NCBI GenBank assembly: GCA_964539395.1
Contig: CAZIIU010000011.1
Coordinates: 1-64,000 of the forward strand
DNA: 64,000 nt
DNA from: M55B112 sp964539395
GTDB lineage: Bacteria > Bacteroidota > Bacteroidia > Bacteroidales > GCA-2748055
Direction of reading: 5' to 3'
Part shown: positions 42,678 to 55,200 of the stretch, piece after piece
Position numbering within the stretch: the first letter of the stretch is position 1
Layout: the number at the start of each line of letters is the position of its first letter
Made by a program: the position numbers and the translations under genes
Notes under the pieces: generated by a model
Database searches by the model: none
What the model was told of the DNA's origin: nothing
The model's input: only the letters and a program-made list of their open reading frames with translations

Positions 42678-43658
42678 TTAATACCGGTTCAACCAACGGT
42701 ACCTCCTTGCATTATCACCAAACTGGGCTGCAAAAACAAACTCATGTGTTCCGTAGCTGTTTCGCATAATGCTGCCAACGGAGATATCAAAAGCATAACC
42801 GAATATCAACCGGTCGATCCGCACACCTGCCATCACAATCACTGCCTGTCCCGTCCTGTAGGTCAAACCTCCCCAGTAGGTCTGATCGTAATACAACTTC
42901 GCACTGAAGTCTCCCTGGAACGCACCATTATCAGCAAGCTTCAACAGCGTAGAGGGGGTCAGGACCCAATCATTGCTGATCGGGTAATCATATCCTGCAA
43001 TCACATAATAATTGCGCTCCTGCCTGTACTGGTCATACCCTGTATCTCCCAGCTTGATCACTGACTCCAGCAACTGATCAACTGAAAACCCAACATAAAA
43101 ATCTGGCCGGTCATAATAGATCCCGATATCGGCATCGGGAATAAAAGCCGTACCTCGGGCGTTGATCCAAATCACATCATTTTCATTATCCAAAATGATC
43201 CTGTCGTCATTCAGCCGCAACTGAAAGGCCGTTAGCGAAGCTCCCATCGACAACTGGGAGTTTCCAAAGAAAATATGGTATGCGTAGCTCGCCTTCAATC
43301 CTGTCTTTTCAACCGCTCCATTCCTGTCGGTATAGACATGCCCGCCAAAACCTACCTTCCCGCTCCTTGAACTGTACCGCTGACGCTTTCTTATCGGGGC
43401 CGACTTGGATATATAACTGTTCCTCAATACCCTGGTCTGATAGCTCAGAGCATAAGTACTCGGAGAATTTTGAAGCCCGATCCACTGCTCCCGCGCTGTC
43501 AAATTCACAGCAGTATAACCTTCCGATCCTGCAACAGCCGGGTTCAGCAGAAATCCATTCAGCATATACTGACTAAATAAAGGAACCTGCTGTGAATGGA
43601 TCTGAAATATGAATCCAAAACCCAACAACAGGCAAATGACCATCCTTCGTATTAACAT
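42678..43658 (-). CDS. PorP/SprF family type IX secretion outer-membrane protein
   Basis: 326 residues with a signal peptide (cleavage near FQIHSQ) and a beta-barrel of the PorP/SprF family. Motifs: PLFSQYMLNGFLLNPAVAGS at the mature N-terminus, TAREQWIGLQNSPSTYALS, and GGLTYRTGQAVIVMAGV. SprF-type proteins pair with large type B-sorted proteins and are needed for their export or anchoring. Here the gene directly follows a type B sorting-domain gene (26-base gap) in the surface cluster. Confidence 0.93.
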   Translation of the reverse strand: MLIRRMVICLLLGFGFIFQIHSQQVPLFSQYMLNGFLLNPAVAGSEGYTAVNLTAREQWIGLQNSPSTYALSYQTRVLRNSYISKSAPIRKRQRYSSRSGKVGFGGHVYTDRNGAVEKTGLKASYAYHIFFGNSQLSMGASLTAFQLRLNDDRIILDNENDVIWINARGTAFIPDADIGIYYDRPDFYVGFSVDQLLESVIKLGDTGYDQYRQERNYYVIAGYDYPISNDWVLTPSTLLKLADNGAFQGDFSAKLYYDQTYWGGLTYRTGQAVIVMAGVRIDRLIFGYAFDISVGSIMRNSYGTHEFVFAAQFGDNARRYRWLNRY

Positions 43659-43684
43659 TCCTTTTTTCCTGTTACCTGTTATAT

Positions 43685-44698
43685 CTATCGTATTACCGTT
43701 ACTGTACCCTGCACCCTGTCATCATCCCCAAAGTTAAGAAGAATAACATAATGGTATGAATCCATCGGCACATCTCTGCCATTCAAGTTCTTCCCGTCCC
43801 ACGGTGTCGGATACCCAGGCTCCGATCTCCAGACCAGCCTGCCCCACCTGTCGAAAATATCAACGACTGCATCCGGATATGCCTCAAGCTTTTCTATTCT
43901 CCATTGATCGTTGATCCCGTCCTGGTTCGATGGTGTGATCGCATTGGGAATATCCCTGAAATACTCTGAGGGATCACACTTTTCAATCACCATTGTGTCT
44001 GAGCTTACACATCCGAATTGATCCTCAACCTCTGCCCATATTTCCTGCTCTCCCTGGTAAACTGTGATCTGCTGACTGATCTCACCGGTTGACCAGAGAT
44101 AATTAATCCCGTCTCCTCCGGCGTCGAGAAGAACCGTTTCCTCTCCGCATAATGACAAATCTTCCCCCAGATCAACCTGCGGCAAAGGCTTCACCTCAAG
44201 ATATAAATCATCTGCCCATGCGCAACCATACTGGTCCGTTACCTTCAGGGTAATCAATCCCTCCTGCGAGGTACTGAATACTGTCCCGTTACTTCCATCG
44301 TGCCATTCATAGGAGTAAAAATCTCCTTCTGGAGCCAATGTAAAGACCTCGCCCTCGCAGATATAGGTGTCGTCTCCAAGTTCTATGTTAGGAGCTGATA
44401 CCAGTACTGTTGCTGCCTTGATCTCACCATAACAGCCATGCTCCGATACCTCCTGTACCGTAATCCGGTACTCACCCGGCACATCACCCCAGTCCACAAT
44501 CACAGAATCACCATAATTCCGTGCTACAACACCTCCCTCAATATTCCAGTTAAAGGTTGAACCCTCCCATCCATCGACATAATAAGCCGCTCCGGTATCG
44601 CCCGCACAGACTACCGCCACATAGTCCTGCGAAAGGACCGGCGAAAGCCATGCTGCCAATATCAGGCAAACACTTATTATATGTCTCCTCAGGTTCAT
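43685..44698 (-). CDS. T9SS type B sorting domain (gliding-motility-associated C-terminus) protein
   Basis: 337 residues. Signal peptide (ending near SPVLSQ); an N-terminal beta domain (about 25-115: CAGDTGAAYYVDGWEGSTFN, then VDWGDVPGEYRITVQEVSEHGC); two Ig-like modules with LGDDTYICEGE and LGEDLSLCGEE starts; and the type B C-terminal domain (about 250-337: ITPSNQDGINDQWRIE, VDIFDRWGRLVW, WDGKNLNGRDVPMDSYHYVI). The type B tail needs a PorP/SprF partner, encoded next. It is the only member of the three-gene secreted set with a recognisable sorting domain. Confidence 0.93.
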   Translation of the reverse strand: MNLRRHIISVCLILAAWLSPVLSQDYVAVVCAGDTGAAYYVDGWEGSTFNWNIEGGVVARNYGDSVIVDWGDVPGEYRITVQEVSEHGCYGEIKAATVLVSAPNIELGDDTYICEGEVFTLAPEGDFYSYEWHDGSNGTVFSTSQEGLITLKVTDQYGCAWADDLYLEVKPLPQVDLGEDLSLCGEETVLLDAGGDGINYLWSTGEISQQITVYQGEQEIWAEVEDQFGCVSSDTMVIEKCDPSEYFRDIPNAITPSNQDGINDQWRIEKLEAYPDAVVDIFDRWGRLVWRSEPGYPTPWDGKNLNGRDVPMDSYHYVILLNFGDDDRVQGTVTVIR

Positions 44699-44748
44699 TC
44701 TTTTTTATCCTTCAATTATTGCCTCACTGTTTCAGTTCTTTATTCATG

Positions 44749-44860
44749 CCGTTCTTTTCTTACTCCGATCTTTTCTCACTCCGTTCTTACCCATTCTTCT
44801 TTCCTTTCACACTCCGTTCTTTTCTTACTCCGATCTTTTCTCACTCCGTTCTTACCCATT
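44749..44860. repeat. purine-rich direct repeats upstream of the type B gene
   Basis: A 47-bp segment (44749-44795) recurs exactly at 44814-44860 (65-base offset). On the minus strand it is built from 16-bp units of the form CGGAGTRAGAAAAGAW, with a degenerate unit CGGAGTGTGAAAGGAA between. It occupies the probable leader of the minus-strand gene starting at 44698. Confidence 0.9.
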
Positions 44861-45320
44861 TAAAACTCTTTATAACTCTGTACAACTAAAAATTCAATTT
44901 CGATTCACACAATAATTACCAGTTGTGGGTAGAGAGGACCAAAAAACTCTCACACCCCCGTATATGATAATACTGACAATTGCAGTCAATACCCTCCAGT
45001 CTGCTGGCCATCCATCTGGAAAACCTGTTTATTTTCATGTTCAACTTTATGATCCAGTTTTTCTTTATCCTTTTCTGCATCCTGTCTCCAATTCAACTAC
45101 TGTCATATACATCCAGTGATCATCTGTTGAAGACACCTGTATTCATCTTCTTTTATATTTACATCCCTTCAGGACACTCGTTTTATGAGGTGCTCCTCTA
45201 CCTGGTCTGTCCATAACCGGGATACCTGAACATCCCCTTTCCTGCCATCATCTTCATGATTGCAGAAATATACCTTAACATACTGCCCAACAGCAGTATA
45301 TGGCACTAATAAGCTCCCTC
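44861..45320. other. gene-free stretch in the surface-protein cluster
   Basis: About 460 bases with no convincing ORF. A plus-strand 78-codon ORF (44980-45216) is hydrophobic and compositionally biased, with no RBS or family resemblance. No terminator hairpin is obvious after the 45321 stop codon. Together with the repeat block it makes an unusually long leader or spacer. Confidence 0.5.
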
Positions 45321-46172
45321 CTACCTGCGTGTAAGGCTGGATGAGCTTATAATATCTCCTGTAACTGGTACCGGATATACAGTAACTACATAGGAGCCCC
45401 CTTCAGCTGTCCATGTACCATTTTGATCATCAAAGTCATCCTGCATCAGTGTCAGGTTTACAGTAAACGTCTGACTCGAACCTGTCAGGTTAATTAGTGA
45501 GGCAGGCAATGGAACCGAAACACTGCTGCTGTTGGTATCAACCGTACCTGTTTGTCCGTTCACCTCTGCTGCTGCACCATCGGTAAGATTTCCATCGCCA
45601 TTGCTGACAACATACTCGTAACTAACCGAGAATCCATCGCCTGAAGCTGCCGGAGCACCTTCCAACTCAACTGTAACGGAGCCCGCGGTAGAACCTCCTG
45701 AACAGAATTCAGTGTCCGTATCTGTGATATTTGCAGTCGGAAGATTCCAGACATTGATTGGTAATGTCTGTACCTGGCTATAACAGCTGCCTGTTGCAGA
45801 AATCTTCTGCACCTGGATCTGTGCAGATAGCGAAGCTATTGCAGTGGGAGCCTGATCCCAATCTACTGTTATAGTGGTAACATCCGCGGCAAATTCCACA
45901 ATATTATTTCCCGCACCTGAAATCGTTCCCCCGGCGGCAGCAGTTATCGTTCCTCCGGTTACCTCCCACCTGTACTGATCCCCGGGAGTATGATCCGCCG
46001 AAACATTATACACAATGGAACTCCCTGTCCTTACCTCCTCTGTCGGGACTTGTGTTACCGGGGCATCCGGACTCGGGGTTTGGAACTGTCCGTTTACAAA
46101 TGCTGCAAACGAAATCGCAAATACTGCACTCAAAATTGCTTTCATCGAAATTGAATTTTTAATTGTTCTCAT
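45321..46172 (-). CDS. secreted PKD-like protein with LTRR C-terminal tail
   Basis: 283 residues from the ATG at 46172 (a GTG one codon earlier is less likely). Signal peptide (ending near AAFVNGQ), a PKD-like beta domain (GDQYRWEVTGGTIT, then TVDWDQAPTAIASLSAQIQV), and a second beta module (LPTANITDTDTEFCSGGS). It has no type A or B sorting domain and ends VPVTGDIISSSSLTRR. The giant protein encoded 35 bases upstream ends with a closely similar peptide. Function unknown; co-secretion with its neighbours is inferred. Confidence 0.78.
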   Translation of the reverse strand: MRTIKNSISMKAILSAVFAISFAAFVNGQFQTPSPDAPVTQVPTEEVRTGSSIVYNVSADHTPGDQYRWEVTGGTITAAAGGTISGAGNNIVEFAADVTTITVDWDQAPTAIASLSAQIQVQKISATGSCYSQVQTLPINVWNLPTANITDTDTEFCSGGSTAGSVTVELEGAPAASGDGFSVSYEYVVSNGDGNLTDGAAAEVNGQTGTVDTNSSSVSVPLPASLINLTGSSQTFTVNLTLMQDDFDDQNGTWTAEGGSYVVTVYPVPVTGDIISSSSLTRR

Positions 46173-46207
46173 CACTTTTTGGTTTTAATTGTTTATATAA
46201 ATTTTTA

Positions 46208-49200
46208 TTATCTCCTTGTTAACCGGCCATCCGATACGATGTCTCCAACCACCGGAGTAGCATGTTTTGTAATACTCTCAACACTGCCTGCCGAGCATCC
46301 CGAACCGGAGGTGGCAGTTACTTCAACTGTCCCGGCAACCGTACCTGTCCATGACACAGTTACCTCAGTACCGGTATCCGATCCGGTTATAGTCCCCCCA
46401 CTAACAACCCACAGATAGCTCATTCCCGCTTCCGGAACAACTGAATAGGTCGCCTCAGCAGGAGTGCACACCTCTGTATCGCCACTGATAACCGGGGATG
46501 CAATTTCTTCAACTGTAACCACCGCATTTACTCCGGAGGTTGTGTTGCAGTCACCCTCGGCACGTACATAATAGGTTGTTGTTACTGCCGGATCAACAGT
46601 AAGGGTAACCCCATCAGGTCCGGCTGAAACTGTATATGCTGCATCCAGATACCACTTCCATGAAGCGCCGCTTCCCAGACTTCCTCCGGTTACAGTAAGT
46701 GTTTTGGAAGTTCCCTGACATGTATTATTGTTTATGACATTGATCGCGGTGGGCGCAACCGAGGCAGTACCGGTAACCTCTACCTCAATGCTATCTGTTA
46801 TCGTACAATTGGTTGCACCTGCATCCGTAACAACAACCCTGTACCAGCCAGCGTTTCTGCCTGTGATTACTGGCGTTACATCACCGGTTGGTGCCCCGTT
46901 CCTAAACCAGTTATAGAAATAGGCTGTCGAAGTTCCACCTGAGGCATTTGCTGTAATAGTTGCGTCGCTCACCCCTGAACACGATTCATCCGTCTTCAGC
47001 ATGGAGAGCAGCAGCGGCGGATCCTCACTGACCGTAAATGACCTGGAAATGGTCGTAGCAGGATCACCATCGTCGGTCACTGTCACTGCATACACTCCCG
47101 GTCCCAGACCTGTCAGCGAAGAACCGGTTTCAATCATAGGAACGCCATCGAATGTCCAGCTGTAACCGTACCCCGTCTGGGTTCCTCCCCGGGCCAGAAC
47201 GTTGACAGTACCGTCATTTTCACCGTGACAGGTTACGTCGGTCCCTGAAATATCTGCAGCAAGCGGATTGCCCTGTACACACAAGGTGAAAGTTCCGGAG
47301 GTAAGATCATCGTCCACCGAAATATAGTAGTTGTTCCCTGCTGTGAGTGTATCCAGGCTGAGTGTTACCGTACCGGTATTTGTGGTCCACCTGGCACAAC
47401 CCACCTCAACGCCACTTTCGTTCCATACCGAAACCTGCTGTCTGCGCATTGAGCCATATACTGTACCCGTCTTCACTTTAACCAGCAGGTTGCTTGTGAT
47501 GGCGGTCAGCCTGAACCATACATTCTTATTCTCTGTGCCGGTCCAGCAACTGCCCTGTTGCCTGTCGGCCGTCGCAAAAAGATTGGAAAACTCCCCATCT
47601 GCAGAGCAGTAATTATTTACATCCGTAAGTACCAGTGCCCCGTCGTGATAATCGAAATCCACAGAATCGGAAATACACATGGTAAATGAACCTGAAGTCC
47701 TGTCATCATCCACTGAAAGATAGTACCAGTCACCCACTGTCAGGGCATCAGTCTGCATGATAACAGACCCGGTATTATTTACCCAGGTGGCACATGCAAT
47801 CTCATTATCAGATGCGTCCCACAAAGCTACCTGTTGCCGCCGCATCGACCCATAAACTGTCCCCGTGCTTATTCTTACCCTTAACTCCTCATTCTCGGCC
47901 TGGAACCTGAACCAGACGTTTTTATTGTCTTCACCGGTCCAGCAGCTTCCCTGACTGCCATCATCTGTAGCCTGATAGTTCGAATATCCGGTTTCCGGAT
48001 AGCAACCGTATCTATGTTGTACTTCAACCGCTCCCGCCTTGTAGTCATAGTCAGCCTTGTCGCTCATACACAATGAGAACGAACCGCTCACATAATCGTC
48101 ATCTACCGAGATGTAGTACCAGTTGCCTGCAGTCAGGGAATCAATACTCATGGTGGTAGTGCCCCTGTCGACAAGTCGTCCCACACACTTCATCTCATCA
48201 CCGTTTTCGTTCCAAATAGCCATCTGCCCCCTGCGCAGGCTACCGAAAATATTACCAGTTTTCAGGCTCACTGTGACCTCCGGACCGGTAGCCAGGAATC
48301 TAAACCAGACATTCTTATTCAAGGTTCCGCTCCAGCAACTACCCATGAGCTCATCATTCGTGGCATCAATATTGGTATAGGCAGCGTCGGCCGAACACCA
48401 TTCCGCATGTGGCACCTCAACGGCGCCAGCTTTGTAGTCATAACCTACCGCATCTTCAATACATAAAGTAAAGGATCCTGCCCGGTTATTGTCATCAACT
48501 GAAATCCAGTACCATTCTCCAACAGTCAGTGTATCCAGGCTCATTACAGTGGTTCCCTCATAATTCACCGGTCCGACACACTGTATCACCTCCTTATTAC
48601 TGTTCCAGAGGGCCATCTGTCCCCGGCGCTGGCTGCCATATATATTTCCGTTTTTAAGTGTTACAGTAATAAACGGGGAGGTCGCCTGGAAGGTGAACCA
48701 GACATTCTTGTTTTCGGTGCCCGACCAGCAGGGAGCCATGGTTTCATCGTCCGTAGCGTAGTAGTTTGTATATGCAGCATCTGGGGAACACCCCTCATCA
48801 TGGGACAAAACCCTTGCTCCATCCCAAAAATCATAGTTCAGTTCATCTTCAATACAAAGCGTAAATGAGCCACTTATTCTGTCATCATCCACGGATATGT
48901 AGTACCAGTCATCCACCGTAAGCGTATCGATACTCATCACTGTAGTGCCGTAATCCACGATCCTGCCAACACACTTCACTTCCATACCATCTTCCCGCCA
49001 AACAGCCATCTGACCACGGCGCATCGTACCGTACACTGTTCCAGTTTTCAATCTCAGCGTAAGATAGGGGGTGTTCGCCCGGAACTTGAACCATACATTC
49101 TTATTCTCTGTTCCCGACCAACAACTGCCCATCGACTGGTCGGCCGTTGCATGGTAATTTGTATAGGCTTCTTCAGCCGAGCAACCTGCGTCGTGCGCCA

Positions 49201-52200
49201 GTTCAACAGCACCTTCCCGGTAGTCAAAAGTAGGCTGGTCATCTATGCAGAGTGTGAAATCATTGCTGGTACGATTATCGTCTACCGACAGGTAATATAC
49301 GTGTCCTGCAGTAAGCGTGTCTGCACTCAGTTCAAGGGTTCCATAGTTAATAACCGGACCGGCACATGCCACTTCGGTCCCGTCGTCCCTCCAGAGTGCC
49401 ATTTGCGGCCTGCGCATATCACCATAAACATTGCCGGTCCGAAGCCTTATGTTGATAAACCGGTTGCTGGCCGTGAACCTGAACCAGACATTTTTATTTT
49501 CAGTTCCACCCCAGCAGCTTCCCATCGCTTCGTCTGCGGTGGCCCAGAAATTGGAAAACTGCTCATTGGCCGAGCACCAGTTACTGATATCTGTAAGTTC
49601 GTATGCACCTGCTTTATAGTCATAATCCGGACTGTCGTCCGTGCAGATGGTGAAGCTGCTGCTGACCCTGTCGTCATCCACGCTGAACCAGTAAGAATGT
49701 CCCACTGTAAGTGTATCTGTCTGCAGAATCACCGTTCCCTGGTTTCCGGACCATACTGCGCACCCCACCTCCACATCTGCTTCGTTAAACAGTGCAATCT
49801 GCTGACGTTGCATGTTGCCATAGACCGTTCCGGTCTTCACAGAGATTTTTGCAAAAGGAGTTTCGGCAGTAAAATTGAACCAGACATTTTTGTTCTCCGT
49901 ACCGGTCCAGCAAGAACCGGCGGCTTCGTCTGCCGTTGCATGAATATTGCTGAATGCCTCATCTGCTGAACACCACTGGGTAAGATCCGTAATTTCATAC
50001 GCGCTGCGCCTGTAATCAAAGTCAGTTTCATCATCAATACAGATGGTGAATGAACCGCTGTTACGGTCATCATCAATCCCGATCCAGTACCAGTTACCTG
50101 CTGTAAGACTGTCCGATTGCAGTACCACCGTGCCGGTATTGCCTGTCCAGACTGAACAACCCACCTCATCTCCCATAATGTTCCAGAGTCCGATTTGTTG
50201 TCGCTGCATCGATCCGAAGGCGCCTCCGGTGGTAACAGATATTTTTATCTCCTTACCGGTAGCCAGGAATTTGAACCATGCATTTTTGAAGGTTGAACCG
50301 GTCCAGCAATTACCACTTCGGGTATCCTCCGGAACGGTGGAGTTGGCAAATCCTGCATCCGGTGAACACCAGTCTGATATGTCGGTCAGTTCATAGGCAC
50401 CCGGTGGATAATCGTATATCACATCATCGTCGAGGCACAACGAGAAGGTCCCTGATGTTCCGTCATCATCTACCGAAATAAAATACTCTTCACCCGGATT
50501 AAGAGAGGTTGCATTGATGGTTAAAGTATCTGAACCACTGTATACGGTGCACTCCAGCTCATTTCCGGCCGCATCCCAGAGGGCCATCTGTGGGTTGGTC
50601 ATGCTGCCGGATATCCCTCCTGTCTTAAGAACTATCGCTACATTCGAGGAATTAGGATTAAATTTAAACCAGACATTTCTGTTCTCTCCACCTGTCCAGC
50701 AGCTTCCCTGTGCTTCATCTGCCGTAGCAATAGAGTTGGTATATAGTGCATCAGCTGAGCACCACCCATTGAAGTCCGACAGCTCAATGGCACCGGCCTT
50801 AAAATCATTTACCAGTTGATCCTTCAAACAGACCGTAAAAGTTCCCCTGTAACCTGTACCGGAATAATTATCAACAGAAATATAGTACCAGTTCCCAACA
50901 GAAAGAGTGGTTGAAGAAACCTCCACATCCGACTCGTTGACCTGGTAAATATTACAATCGACCTCATTCAGCATATCATCCCACAGTGCCACCATCAGCC
51001 GGTCCACATCACCCTCGGCACCATAAGTCCTGATATGTGCCGACACACTGGTGGTGGTTGCCTGGAACCTGAACCAGCGGTTATAATTCGGACCATTTGG
51101 CCAGCAGGAGGGACGGGATTCATCCGGGGTTGCGGTCACAGTAGAGAACTGTGCCAGATCCGAGCACCAGTTGTCAAGGTCCGTGATCGTTTCGGCTCCA
51201 TCCTTGAAATCGTAGCTCAGTTTATCATCTGTACATAAGGTGAATGTACCTCGGCGGTTAGTGTGCTCGTAATTATCAACCACAATGTAATACCAGTCAC
51301 CGTTTACAAGATCAAATGTATCTGTTGTAATCTCAATATCCTGGTAATCATTTATATACCTGCTACAAGCCTTCTCGTTACCTGCCGAATCATACAGGGC
51401 CAGCAACGGGGAACGCAACGTTCCGTAGGAGCCACCGGTACGTAACACCGCAGTAAAATCGGTAGAAACAGCCCGGAACTTAAACCAACGGTTGAAGTTT
51501 GGACCGGAGTTCCAGCAGGAGGCGCGCAACTCATCTGCAGATGCACCGACCGTTGTAAATTCCTGAAGCCCTGAACACCAGTTGTCGTAATTCGTTATCT
51601 CAAAGGCGCCCGATTTGAAATCATAATCAATTGTATCATAGATGCATAGGGAGAAGGTCCCCCTGTATCCCGGGTTAGAATGATTGTCGACGGATACATA
51701 GTAGGTCTGGCCTGGTGCTAAAGTGTCCGATGCAGTGTTGATATCGGAATAATCATCAATGTACCTGGTACTTGCAACCTCCGTACCCTCTTCCGACCAG
51801 ATGGCCACAAAGGGATAGCGCAGAGATCCCTCATCTCCTCCTGTCTTTACAACCACATTGGCTATAGTTCCGGGAGCGGTAAACTTAAACCAGCGGTTAT
51901 AATTCGGACCACTGTTCCATGTCGAACCACGCAGCTCATCAGGTGTTGCATCGATGGTTGTAAATGCCTGTAAAGAAGAGCACCAGCCTCCATTAATATT
52001 CACCTCAACAGCGGCCATTTTAAAGTCATAATCGACCGTGTCCGTGACGCATAATGTAAATGTCCCGCGGTACCCCAGGTTGCCTAGATGATCCACAGCG
52101 ATATAGTACCAGTTGCCCACGATGAGTGAATCTGAACCAACGCTCACATCGCTGTAATCACTGGTATACCTGGCACTGGCGAGCTCAACATCATTTTCAT

Positions 52201-55200
52201 TGAAGATGGCAATATACCCATACCGCAGACTCCCCTCCAGTCCGCCTGTTTTTAACTCCGCCCTGACCAGGCTGGTAGTTGCCTGGAATTTAAACCATCG
52301 GTTATAGTTCGGACCGCTGTTCCAGGCAGATCCAGGCAACCTGTCGGGAGTCGCCCCTATTGTAGTGTATGCAGCTTCCGCAGAACACCAGTCAGAAGTA
52401 TGCGGAACTTCAAGAGCCGCCTCTTTGAAATCATAATCGATTGTGTCGGTAATGCACAGGGAGAATGTTCCCCGGTAACCGGTATTACTGAGATTATCCA
52501 CAGAAACGTAATACCACTCTCCCGGAGTAAGTGACGGTGCACTCACCGTAATATCACTGTAATCATCATTGTACCGTGCACTGGTAATCTCATTACCCGT
52601 TGAGTCCCACAACGCCAGGTATCCATACCGCAATGATCCCTCATCACCGCCGGTCAGCAGGTCAACCTTCACAAACTCCCTGGTTGCCCGGAACCGGAAC
52701 CATCGGTTAAAATTCGGACCACTGTTCCATGCTGTACCTCTTTCTCCATCGGGTGTGGCAGCGATTGTTGTATAGGCCTGCAAGGGTGAACACCAGTAGT
52801 CCAGGTCGGTCAGCTCCTCTGCAGCCTCACGGAAATCGTAATCCACAGTATCGTCAACACATAGTGTGAATGTACCACGGTATCCTGTATTACTTAAATT
52901 ATCTACCGATATATAGTAGGTCTGGCCGGGAACAAGGTCGACCGTACTGACCCTGACCTCATCATACGGAGCGTAATACCGTGCACTAATAATTTCATTA
53001 TCCAGCTCATCCCAGATAGCTATATAACCGTACCGTAGCGTTCCAAAATCGCCACCGGTAAGCACGCTGGCAGTTAACTGGTTGGATGTTGCGGTAAAAC
53101 TGAACCAACGGTTGTAATTGGGACCGCTGTTCCAGTTGCTGCCGGCCAGCCGGTCGGATGTTGCTCCAATCGTGGTATATTCAGCATTTTCCGAACACCA
53201 GCCATCTGTTGAGGGCAACCGGACCGCTCCCTCTTTAAAATCGTAACCGATAGAGTCTGCGACGCAAAGTGTGAATGTCCCCTGGTACCCGGTATTACTG
53301 TAGTTGTCTACTGAAATATAATAGAGATCGCCCGGTATCAGTGATACGGAACTGGTAAAAATATCTCCGTATTCACTGTAGTATCTTGCGCTCGATATCT
53401 CGTTACCTGCAGAATCCCAGAGTGCAATGTACCCATACCTTAACGATCCCAGGTCACCTCCGGTTTTCAGATCTGCCTTCACTTCATTGGTGGTTGCCCT
53501 GAACCTGAACCAACGGTTATAATTCGGACCGGTGTTCCAGTTGCTGCCCTTTAACTGGTCGGGAGTGGCCTCAAAAGTAGTAAACGCTGCATCGGCAGAG
53601 CACCAGTCGTGCGGATCAGCGATCTCGATTGCCCCTTCCCGAAAATCATAATCCACCTTAGTATCGAGACACACGGTGAATGTACCCCTGTATCCACTGT
53701 TTTGGTGGTTATCCACAGAAATATAGTACCAATCCCCCGGGGTAAGACCAACATACTGGATGCGTACATCGTCATAGTCTGAGGAGTAGCGTTTACATGC
53801 CAGCTCATTACCGGTGGAATCCCATACAGCCACCTGTATCCGGCGGATTGTACCTTCAGTTCCCCCGGTCTTCACATCGATGGCCACCTCCCCGGCTGTA
53901 GCACGGAATTTAAACCAGCGGTTGTAGGTCGGACCGTTTACCCAGCAACTACCCGCATCCCTGTCGGCCGATGCAGACAAGGTTGTATAGACAGCTTCAG
54001 CCGAGCACCATGAAGAAAAATGGGGAAGCTCAACAGCCCCCTCCCGGAAATCATAATCGACCTGGTCGTCTACACACAAAGTGAAGGTTCCCCGGTACCC
54101 GCCGCTATTATCATTATCTACAGAAATAAAATACCACTCGCCCGGAACAATTCCTACTGCACCCATTGTAATATCTTCGTAATCCGATATATACTCCTGG
54201 CATGCCAGGAGGTTGCCGGTCGAATCCCAGAGCGCCAGCCTGGGTCTGCGCAAGGAACCTTCATCTCCGCCTGTCTTCAGTACTACATTAACCTCCTCGG
54301 TGGTTGCCTGAAACATGAACCAGCGATTATAAGCCGGACCGTCGTTCCAACAATCGGGTTTAGGTTCATCGGCAGTGGCGCCAATGGTGGTATACCCGGC
54401 ATCGAGTGAACACCAGTTGTCAATCGAAGGTATAATTCTGGCCCCCGCCATAAAATCATAATCACGCACCTCTGTGAGCAGGGTGTCACTGTTTAAGCAG
54501 CCATTGCCATCTGTATAGGTATAAATGATCTCATGTGCGCCGACACCCGCACCTGCGGGATCAAACTGGTCCCCGGTAATTCCCGGTCCCGAAAATATCC
54601 CGCCAAATGGTGAACCGGTTATTGTAGCAGACGGGTCACTCACATCATACAATGAATCCAATCCGATAAATGAGACAACTGGGAGTGCGAATACCTCTGT
54701 TTGCAAGAGTGCTGTATCTATGCACCCGTTGATGTCTGTTAAAGTATAATAGACATCCTTTATCCCGGGGGCACCAATAGTAAACTCAGCAGTGCCATTA
54801 CCAAGGTCGTTAATTTCATCTCCGGAAAAGAGACCCTCAGGGGCAAGATTTCCCTCTATCGTATCTATGGGTGAATTTGCACAGTAATTTGGAAGCAACC
54901 CCGAAACCGAAAGAACAGGCAATGGATAGACAACAATGGTAATGTCCACTGAATCAATGCATCCATTCACATCGCTGTATACATAGCGAAGGTTGTAATT
55001 TCCATCAGCCGAGGGATCAAACAATACAGAGTCGGTCGTGATGGATGAAAAGCCTGAAGAATACAGAAATGTTCCTCCGGCAGGCAAACCAGTAATCGTA
55101 TCAGCCACTTCCCCGACACAATAGAAAGTATCGGTCCCAGCAATGGAAACTTCGGGCAATGCATGCACCATTGCAGTCACTAAGGCTGTATCGGTGCATC

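Noticed and set aside
44980..45216. 78-codon hydrophobic plus-strand ORF
   Set aside because: Phe/Leu/Ile-rich composition expected from AT-rich noise; no RBS and it opposes the cluster direction.
46172..46260. a frameshift splitting one protein into the giant and the small LTRR protein
   Set aside because: The small protein has its own signal peptide and start after a 35-base gap, and both end in the same kind of tail, so they are separate genes.
49151..49969. 272-codon plus-strand ORF inside the giant gene
   Set aside because: It is antisense to the repeat units and mirrors their periodicity; no signal, RBS or recognisable domain.
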